From: Ptychodera flava
Lineage: Eukaryota > Hemichordata > Enteropneusta > Ptychoderidae
NCBI RefSeq assembly: GCF_041260155.1
Contig: NC_091936.1
Location: 40,451,963 to 40,515,962, forward strand
Length of the DNA stretch: 64,000 bases
Direction of reading: 5' to 3'
Positions 54,723 through 64,000 of the stretch are shown in pieces. Below the pieces are notes generated by a model. That model did no database searches. It worked only from the letters and a program-made list of their open reading frames with translations, and was not told the origin of the DNA. How positions within the stretch are numbered: the first letter of the stretch is position 1; every line of letters starts with the position of its first letter. Made by a program: the position numbers and the translations under genes.

Positions 54723-57559
54723 TTAAACAGCCAGTAATTTTGAATGTTATAGGAAGTTGTTGCGCATTTCACATAATCTCTGTTTGAATAGCATATTTGA
54801 TGAGTGGTTAAAAACTCCGGGATTGTGTACCATAATAATAAAGTTAGGTTTTATGAAATATGTCAAATGGAGTGGCAAAGTCAAATGCTGAAGACCAGAA
54901 TTCATTCTCCAACTATATTAACTTGTTTGCGAGATAAATGCCAATATTTACTGCTTGTTTACACTGAGATGAGTATTGCACGCCAGTCAAGCCCCCAGTA
55001 AACCACGGAAGAGGGACTGCGTGTAAACTAACATTCACAGTATGTTTGTTTTCGTGGCGTCACCCGGCAATCTAAATTTTCTCTCAATCCAATGGATTAC
55101 CTGATAGGAGGATTACTTTTATATCGATAAAGCGCAAACCCAGAAGAGAAGCATGCACCCGTCTTTCCATCTTTGTGCAAAACACGCATGCATAAAGGGG
55201 CATTCACTGGCGCTTATTATGACCAATACTGGCCGGCAAATTCGTCTTACGCTTCCCTCAAAATTATTGCCCCGATCGCCTTTAGAAGATAAAACTTTCT
55301 GATCCCAAGGATGCCGTTGGTAGAGTACATTTCGATAGTTTGGTATTTCAATATTGTTTGTCTTTGTGTTAAAGATACAGTGTTAAGACTTTCGATAATT
55401 TCAAATAATTTTGTTCAATGTATCAACAGCAACTTTTTTCTGTCCTCTTCGTGCAGAACTATGAGATAGCTAGTTTCTTTGTCATTACGGACTATAAGTA
55501 TGTGGCGTGCATTTATATTGTTGACATTAATTTGAATTTAGTACCGGGATTTTATTATCAATATTAATAATGCTAGATGCAATATTGACCAGCTGAGTAC
55601 AGAGTATTTCTACATGCTGTGCAAAGTAGATCATAATCAGTAATTGTGAGGGGTGGGTGGGGTCTAAACAGCTCTACACCAATCAGAGTACCGAGATGTG
55701 TAATAAATAACCGGGTACTTTTCGATTAAACGTTGGACAAACGTCAGATATACATATACACACAGACCCATACATACCCGAAGGACAGCACAAATACCCT
55801 CAGGTTCGTGATGAAGCAACCGAGTTTCTGAAATACAAAACATTCTCGTTGGGTAACTATGGCGCATGCCCAGCATTTTGTTCAACAAGTGGCGACATTC
55901 ATACCGATGCAATGCAAAGAAAAACATTGTGTCAAAATTCTAGCCATGCCGGACAAATTTTCTGTCTCAAAGTTTTCTGCCGAAGCTTTACTTTCCGGCA
56001 GTCTTATACGTCATGTAACAAACAAATGATTGCCTTATTCGTTATCAGATAGAGCAATTGACGGTTTAATATTTTAACCTTTTTTGTTGAGAAATAAAGT
56101 GATACGAAGCCTATACTCATTCAGTTATATTGCTCGCTGAACTCACAAAAAAGAATCTGTATCTGGTAGTCATGGTAACTCAACATGTTGAGTAAAGTCT
56201 TGTTGCTATGACTATTTACGTGTTACAGGAGGCACAGCTTGCGAGTGAGTGATTGTTCATGTCGTCCAAAGCTTACCAAAAGCTCGGTACATCCTGTCAT
56301 ATGCAGGTAAAGCACGGTGATCTAATAAGTAAGCTTATGATTTTTAAATATACACAACTCTGCAAGTAAAAGCGTTGATGTGATAGCACAAAGATAGACC
56401 ATTCAATGGTCTATCCTTGTGCTATCACATCAATCAAATTCTATCACACCATTCAATGGTCTATCCTGGTGCTGAACGGACCAGCAAAGTAGACAGGATA
56501 TAGTTCGGCGTTTAGTTCGGTGTTCTGGTCACACGTGTAAATAGGCTTTGTTTAGTACGGAGCACCGAACCTGGACCAGCCCTCCGACACCAAATTAATT
56601 TAGTTCTTTGTTAGTTCGATGTTGTCTGTTCACACGTCCAACTAACACAGGTTTAAATTTATTCCGGTGTCAACTCCGGACTTAACTCACACGTGAAAAC
56701 CCCCCTTATAACAGTTATACCTTGCTGATGCGTTCGTTATTGACTTTGTCAAATTTAATCCGGTGATAATCTGGTGAGAGCGTCCAAAGATTAGTAATTT
56801 ACCCTTGATTACTTTGGCTAATTAGGCACTCAAACTCATCAGATAATAGACGCAGCATGTTGATAAAACGTATACGCAAGATTGTCAAGGGCAGTGCTAA
56901 GTTAAGACCGAAACACCAAAGGTTCAACTGGTAGAATATATCTATATTAGCGATACAACGAAACACCTACCCACCCCTGGGGACAGACATGTAGACAACC
57001 CCCTGTGGTTAGATCAGGTTTGGCAGAACAGTTTGCAAGCGTGACGCAAAAGCTGCTGCTAAGATTTTATAATCTGTGTTGAGGAGACTTATTGGTCTCC
57101 TGTTTGACAACGGATCACGCTCATCTTTTTGATGAATAAGTTTGATGATACCAAATATTTTATAATTACTACCTGGCTTTCTTTTGTATAAAAAGTGTCC
57201 GATTTACAAGTTCTTTTGTTTAAAGCTATCCGTTTTACTAGTAAATCGGACACTTTTAAGCAATATATAGTCACGTGGTGACGAGTCAAAAACCCCAACA
57301 TCGACATATTGACCAGAAGAAATGTATATGTATTTCACCATCAAGTACAGAGCAAAGAAACTTTCAACGAAGGAGCATCAGACTGAATGAATTTCTCAAG
57401 TACATCTCAACATGAATTACAGGTCAAAGTGAAATAACGGTATCGATTGCACTATGTGGTAAACGGAAAGGCTATTGTTATCACGATCATTTAAAGCTGA
57501 AAATTACGATTTCAGAGTCACTTGTCAAAACTTAATGTGGAGTTTTCTGTCCTCTTTGG
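54723..57559. other. No gene; two small palindromes
   Basis: A 60-bp palindrome (TGATGTGATAGCACAAAGAT and complement) lies at 56371-56430. A smaller one around AAAAGTGTCCGATTTA lies at 57192-57256. Otherwise only short frames are present. Confidence 0.45.
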
Positions 57560-57562
57560 TAA

Positions 57563-59225
57563 GGCTGCGTTCACAAAAAACGGTTAGGGGGGCTGGAGGA
57601 ATTCGGGGGGGGATTCGAAAATTTTTGGGGTAGTAGAGAGTGGGACTTGAAAATTTTGCTCTACCTGTAGGGGGGACTTGAAAATTTTTGGTTCCCTTTT
57701 GTGTTTTACATTTTCCAAGTCCAATTTTTGTAGGTAATTCAATGAAAAATGAATACCATTTTTGATGTCATCCAAATGTTGTAATGTTTGTAATAATTTA
57801 ACAGAATCTAGATCCATTTTGTCACATTTCATGACTTTTATCTCGAAAAAATCTAAACGTGTGATTTGTCGTAAAAATACAAACTTAAGCCTAGTAACAG
57901 GGCAGAAGCTGCAACTGTTAATGATTTCTGCAATATTTCAATGCAATATAACAACTACAGTTTCTTGCCATCTCCCCACAGCATGCTCAAACACACAATA
58001 TTTAGTTTGTCGACAAAGCCTGTATATACTAATATGTATTTAGTGATAATTTAATTGGAGTCCAGACTGACAGTCAGTTGTCAGTGATACAATGCATGGA
58101 ATGCATACATAGGCTATGATAGCAAGCTGAATACTGGACAATTCAACATGCTGTAAGGAGTAGAACAAGAACGCGGTTGTAAAACTGAACAAAAATCTTG
58201 TCAAAATCATCAAAGTTAATACAGCTACTGCCTACGGGTAGTGATACTATCATTACTAGTAATGCTCTGCTACTGTAGTGTCACTGTTACTGCATACCTG
58301 AACAGTGACAGAGATAGCTCTGACTCTGATGTACATGGTAGTTGAAGAAAGAGTTTGGGTCAAATGACGCTCATGACAGTGAAACATACTTGTCACACAA
58401 GATCAGGCCAGAGAACAACACATGGAAGAACACATGGAAAATTTTGAATTCTGGCATATGAGAATATCAAATATTAAAGAAAAAAGATGACGTCACCATG
58501 CTTGATTTTCTAAATTTTCTCATTCTTGTCATAAAATGTTAAAGAAGTAAACTTCGAAAAGTAAAGACTAAACGAAAAAATATGTGACCAAATGAAATTA
58601 TTTATTTTTTAACCAAAATCGCAATTATTACACCCAAAATTTCAGAGATTTAAACATTTATTTGATGAAATATTTTAACCTTCCAGTATTGTCAATTTTG
58701 AGTAGCATCTAATTCAAAAATGACATGTATGTCTTGTAGTTTTGAAACAAATTTTTGGTTGGTCACAGTGCTCAGTTTTTTACAATATGGCAATTAGCCA
58801 GAATTCACAATTTGCCCACTCTCTCATGATTGTCATTTTGTGTGCTCTTCAGCAGCAGCAATTGACCTGGCCAGAGATGGATTAACTCAAGTTGGCTTTA
58901 AGGTCAAAAAATCTAAAAAAATCACTGATGCATTTAAAGAGCTTGCCTTGGGAATATGACTATACAAAGTGCTAATACAGGTAATGTTGAACACCTGTGA
59001 ACAGAACGGCCCAATAGGCCTACATGTTTATTTTTTCTGCGCTCACATCCTTTACAAATATGCGGGCCTGTGATAGTTGGGGGAGGGGGACTTGAAAAAT
59101 TTTGACCATATAGAGGGGGGATTTGAAAATTTTTTAGGGTACTTAGGGGGGATCTGAAACAAAATAAGATTTCAATCGCGATTCCTCCAGCCCCCCCCCC
59201 CCCATCGTTATTTGTGAACGCAGCC
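57563..59225. mobile_element. 1.66 kb PIF/Harbinger-like element
   Basis: The inverted ends are GGCTGCGTTCACAAA, G runs, GGCTGGAGGAAT and complements. TAA flanks both sides (57560-57562 and 59226-59228). Subterminal blocks GGGGGACTTGAAAATTTT repeat near both ends. The AT-rich interior has no transposase. Confidence 0.85.
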
Positions 59226-59228
59226 TAA

Positions 59229-60160
59229 GAGTTAAATTTACAGGCAAATACGCAGTACCATACTCATTGTGGTCTAGACATATTGTTCAGTTTGTACTTG
59301 CAGTTTCAGTTGCAGTAACGCCTTTCTCTGACGTGGCGGTGCGGCTTGGTTTTCCGATTGTGGGGGATGAATTCGAAACTCTTTCTGCACTTTGATGAGT
59401 TGGAAATCTTTGCATCATTTTACAAGTGGGATAGCCACAAACTCACGTCAAATCGCCGTACACAAAACACACACGCCTTGTAATTTAATATGACACAGTG
59501 TATTGTGTACGGAAATTTGACGTCATCAGTTAGTAGCTATACCACTTGTAAAATTGTGCCGAAATCTTTCATATCATCGATATCAATCTGCGATAGGATG
59601 AACTCTGTTTCCCAGTCAATCATGTCAGCGAGTGGTTCGGCCATATTGAAATACGTGGAGCGACTCTGTAATTGTGTGTGTGCTGCTCAAAGTTATCAAC
59701 CCAAGGTCGATCTGCAAACACCTGTTCACTTCATTCAACCAATCAAACACAATTCATAAAATTCAAATCAAACCAGGTGCTCGACCACATATCATCGCAC
59801 TACAATAGCAACATGTTGGTTTTGTTTTATCACTCATGGATTAGTTTTTATACTTTCGTTCAACAAGGTGACAAAACGCTTCAATGTTTTCCTGCAAACG
59901 CTTAAACTTACACTGCACTAAAACTGCGAATCCGAACTTTCGGTGGGCAAACAAGGATCTAAAACTGGGCAAATTCGTGGCATAACACGGTAAGCGAACT
60001 CGTAGTTGGTGGTTTACGGAATTAACGGTAAAGTTTGCCATAAAACTCAGAGGCCCCCAGGGCCGAGGAGTTTTACCGGCAAAATATACCGTCAAATTCC
60101 GTGAACTGCCCCCTACTCGTCCGCTTATCTATAGTTAACACCCCCCTGATATTCTAAAAG
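59229..60160. other. No gene recognised
   Basis: Short frames only. A minor hairpin around GGCCCCCAGGGCC lies near 60053-60065. Confidence 0.4.
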
Positions 60161-60164
60161 GTTA

Positions 60165-60240
60165 TTAGGTATTCGGTCACCTGCTTTTTAGTAGCCAATC
60201 ATAGATTTTACGCGGGTGGCCGCTTTTTAAAAAGGGCGCC
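60165..60240 (-). mobile_element. Fragment of the TATACAGTCACC-type element, reversed
   Basis: The complement of CAATCATAGATTTTACGCGG and GGGCGCC aligns with the CTTAAAATCTGTGATTGG part of 27729-27917. It lies inverted 170 bp before the copy at 60408. Confidence 0.55.
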
Positions 60241-60407
60241 CCACACGACCAGCCATGCCATACTAAGTAGCATCGTCTGCCTGAACTTTGATGTATAAAT
60301 ATGGAGGACCGACAGCTACAGGTATTGGGGTAGTACGCTAGCGCTAAGCCCCGCCCCTTTTACCATATATGGAATATGCAAATTTATGGTGACCCTGTAC
60401 GTTTAAA

Positions 60408-60580
60408 GGTATACAGTCACCTTTAATCTAAATATGCCCATATATAGTCAAAGGGGCATATCTTGGTATTCAAAATGCATATGTGAGGGTGCTGTTTTTA
60501 AAATGCGGCGACCTGCTTAAAATCTGTGATTGGTTAGATTTTCTCTTTCCATGGTATGAGTGGCAAAATTGGGACAGGTA
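60408..60580 (+). mobile_element. TATACAGTCACC-type element, copy 2
   Basis: About 170 bp match 27729-27905 (GGTATACAGTCACCT, TCTAAATATGCCCATAT, TCTGTGATTGGTTAGATTTT). The right end is replaced by unrelated sequence. A small palindrome around ACAAACAAACCCATG follows at 60618-60690. Confidence 0.75.
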
Positions 60581-60938
60581 ACAGTTCCAAACTTGAAATT
60601 TGAATGGACCACATTACAAACAAACCCATGTGTGCAAACGCGCATAGAATATTATGTATTTCTGCATGCGCTTGTAGGCATGGGTTTGTTTGTACCACCA
60701 TCACGTGATCTTTTGAGCAACCTGAGTGTGTTGAACACATTGCGTCTTTTTTATTTCGGAGTAGAAACATTGGACAATAGACATGATAGAGTACGTCATG
60801 GACATGTCTTGTTGTACGTGAACTGTGTAACTCACTAATTTAATGTTGGATTTTGGCGTTGTATAAACCTTTATGATCGATTACTTTCCAAAATTGGAAA
60901 TTGAGAGAGAGAGAAAATTACACAGACACACACACATG

Positions 60939-61012
<74 letters not shown>
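60939..61012. repeat. (TA)n(GA)n microsatellite
   Basis: A short TA run is followed by about 26 GA units. The leucine-serine frame over it is an artefact. Confidence 0.95.
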
Positions 61013-61013
<1 letters not shown>

Positions 61014-64000
61014 AAATGGGAGCTAAAACCATCCTCTCTGTATTGTAATCCAAAAAGAGTTCAGTAGCACACTACATGTCAAGAGATGTTGGAAAGAGGT
61101 AAAATCCACAACCACACAAATATTTTTGAGAAAGTCTTTGTATATTTTGTTAATTCCATAATTCTTAAATCCCCCTGCTTACAAGAAAACATTTTACAAG
61201 ATCAACAAAAGAAAAACGAAAAAAAAGAGCTTCTCTCAAAATCAGTCATACTATATCCTTCAAAATTATAGTGGTCAGGACAGATCCCAGTATTTTAGTA
61301 AAGATATACATTATAAAAAAATACTTGAAAAGTTACCACAATGCAAATATGAAAACAGCTTCATGATGCCAAGGGTAATTGAACTTGCAAAAGGGAACAA
61401 ACACTAATCCTGTTTGAAATGTGGAATAACTTGTTCATATGACAATATGGAATTTCTCCCTTATTTCCAGCACTCCACAAAACGGAAATGAAAGAAAATC
61501 ATCTGATAGGAATGGTAACTTCCACGAAAATGTTTGAACAGACAAAAGAAATTAACAGGACATCCATTTATCTTTTGACTTTGTCAGTAAAATATGAGAA
61601 GAAAAAATCTTTACATCATAACATGATTTCCGCGAATAGGACTGGTCAGTCTTAAACGTAAAATAAAATTACCATAATCTTGGTCATTTTGCATAAATTC
61701 ATTAATTATAAATACCATCCACAAACTGTTATCATTGATTTCTCTGTATCCTACTCTTTAACTTTTTACACATCACATACGGGAATGTCTGTCTACTCTT
61801 TTGCAACAAAAATTTCTGGTGCATTGTGGGAAAAAAATGCTGGTGGAATAAACAAGTGAGAAATATTTTCCATCTTCAATTGGATGTTTGGATGTGTTTG
61901 TGTAGCTACAAGAGGAGGGTGATCTTTGATGGGCTAGATGAATTGAACAGATTTGACAAATCAGATATATCAACCCAATTGATGGATTGGACGAAATAGC
62001 ATATTTGATGGCTAAGATGAATCAAGCGACTGATATATAAGACAAATCAACAGATTGATGGATAAGATGAATGAACAGATTTGATGGAATGGATGAATCC
62101 CATTCAGTGGTTGGACTAATTCTCTAGCTTCTCTCCATCAACATAAAATTTGTGCACTCTATCCTCAGAGTGCCAAAAGTAATGAACAGTATTGGCGTAC
62201 AGTCAGAATTTCTCCATGTGTAGCACATCAAACACAGTAGTAGAAGTCCATAAGAGGAAAATATACATAAATTTGTGTTAAATTACAGATCTATTACATT
62301 ATACCTATTGGTACATACCCTGAGCTGATTGAGAAATTCAATCAACTGGAATGATTTGTTAAGACACCAGTAGAATAACTTGGAAAGTTGGGTTCACATC
62401 AACATGCCTTGCATGACACATAAATGTTTATATAATCAATGGATATTAAACACTGTAAAAAGGTTTAGTAGGGCACTGTAATCGGAAAAACATCAATGTT
62501 TTGAATAAAATGACACACTGGCGCATAGTTGGGTTGTTGGTATGAAATGACGAGGAATCTTGGCTTTCAAGTAAGCAATGTATGATTCAAGATAGGGCTT
62601 GGAGAGTGGAGATAAAATAATCGCAATCATACCAATCCATAATCGAATAACACTAGGTCAAAATTTGTATAGCGGATCCTTTATGAAAATAGTATGAAAC
62701 ATTGCTATATCAAGGTAAATTATTGTCACATTCCCTAAAGTAAAAATTGTGATGTAAATCACAAAAAAAGAGAATGGGATAATATTTTTTTTTCATCAAA
62801 CACTGTCGTAACAAGATTCTCCTTCATCATAATGATGTGGTTGCAACCAACATTGTAAATTAATACCTGAATTATATATTTGAATTTTCATGCAAAATCA
62901 GTTTGTCTCAATGAAAACTGTCGGGTGATCCTGCATGTATGCACCGCCAATTAGCTAGAGGAATACTCCGAAAGCTAGGTTCATACACTACACTGGAAAC
63001 GCATGTGAAAGTTTCATCAATCTTTAACTCTATATTTTCACAATTGTGTTGCATGACATAACGTTGTAAAATGACATGTTCTATATCACATATTGAGAGG
63101 GAGGCTAAAGTTGCAGATCACACTAGGAATCAATTTCTGAAACTAGAAACAATTTTCCCTGACTGAACAAGGTTTATCAGAGTGATCAACTATCAATTCA
63201 GTGCTTTTTGTCTCTTTGAATGAAAATTATGCACAACTTACTGAGCTAATATGTCTTTTCTCCCATTCAACCCTGTTTGCCAGTGCATCAGTCAATCTGC
63301 ACCATTGACTATTGTGGAGTGATACCAAAGCGTGTTGTCACAAAGGCTACATTGTAACCATATCGAACAATCATGAGCTGTACTTGTGTGCGCTTCAACT
63401 GACCAGTTTTTTCCATTGTTGAAAATTTTCAAGACTACGAAAGCCATTTTTTATCGTGAAATATAAAAATGAGATTGAACAACTGAATTGTGGCAGTTGT
63501 TTGCTAGCATCAAGATGAAATTCACCAGTTCACCCCCATTTTCTGTTGACAGGTCCACAATTACCATTGATAACAATAGGTTTGGGCCAAACCATGGTGC
63601 TGAAAGGGTTAAATGCACAACAAGAGCATTGGTGCAGGATGCAGGACTTGTACAAATGGGAATTATGTACATATCCACACACACACACACCATAATTGCA
63701 GTTTTATGTTTTCACAATGTCAACAGCATGAGCGTGAAATCTGTCCAATGGAGGCAGAAAAGTATCCCATATCCTATCTGTCAAAACAACAACTCTGGAG
63801 CTAAAACTTAAGATGATCATGTAAATAACTTAAGAGGTCAATAACTTAGTGGCAGTTATGAAAAAGCCATTTTAATTGGCTCAGTCAACAGTGCAACTGG
63901 ATAATCACCCAACCAGACGTCCTGACACATAACATGTTCCCTAACACAATACAAAAGTCATATCTTATGATTTCAAACTTCTCTTTACATGTCTGTATTC
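61013..64000. other. AT-rich, no gene recognised
   Basis: There is no domain-bearing frame and no splice-supported exon. Loose repeats of GATGGATAAGATGAAT type occur at 61925-62100, too degenerate to call a proper minisatellite. Part of this region could be untranslated sequence of a gene beyond the window. Confidence 0.35.

Noticed and set aside
60871-61053. Serine-leucine-rich frame
   Set aside because: It is a translation of the GA repeat.

Overview
This is a 64 kb stretch of an animal genome. Genes are sparse, split by introns with normal GT-AG borders (one GC-AG is likely) and separated by long AT-rich DNA full of mobile-element debris. Three things fit a marine invertebrate, possibly a non-vertebrate deuterostome such as a hemichordate, lancelet or echinoderm: the element mix (BEL/Pao, CR1/L2-type LINEs, many short inverted-repeat DNA elements), interstitial CCCTAA repeats, and a PAQR4 with vertebrate-like length. 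That placement is inference, not proof.

Layout. 1-1.9 kb: nothing recognised. 1.93-6.57 kb: a young BEL/Pao LTR element with 5-bp target duplications; its middle is a giant palindrome made of two opposed copies of part of pol. 7.0-10.8 kb: two 5'-truncated LINEs. 12.2-14.5 kb: a 315-bp terminal-inverted-repeat element and four copies of a 226-bp satellite in which every monomer carries three AGGTCA half-sites. 15.1-21.5 kb (+): complete three-exon PAQR4 homologue. 24-33.4 kb (-): about 12-exon, bacterial-type patatin-like phospholipase with an EF-hand spliced into its C-terminal half. 38.8-43.8 kb (+): five exons of a CBR1-like short-chain dehydrogenase that lacks the usual catalytic serine. 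45-48.4 kb: LINE scraps and a broken copy of an unrecognised multicopy-type gene. 52.1-53.8 kb (+): two-exon Gal3ST-type sulfotransferase. 54-64 kb: no gene recognised.

The host genes do not form a pathway visible from sequence. PAQR4, the phospholipase and the sulfotransferase all have membrane-lipid or glycolipid connections, but nothing here shows they are co-regulated. Between and inside the genes at least five separate families of short DNA transposons can be delimited by target duplications: TTAA (about 350-385 bp, six copies), TTA/TAA (three elements of 1.0-1.7 kb), 8-bp and 7-bp hairpin elements, and one 9-bp case. Several TTAA-family copies end only 22-26 bp upstream of splice acceptors, and one overlaps the predicted last acceptor of the phospholipase gene. 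All coordinates and identities were read by eye; no database search was possible.
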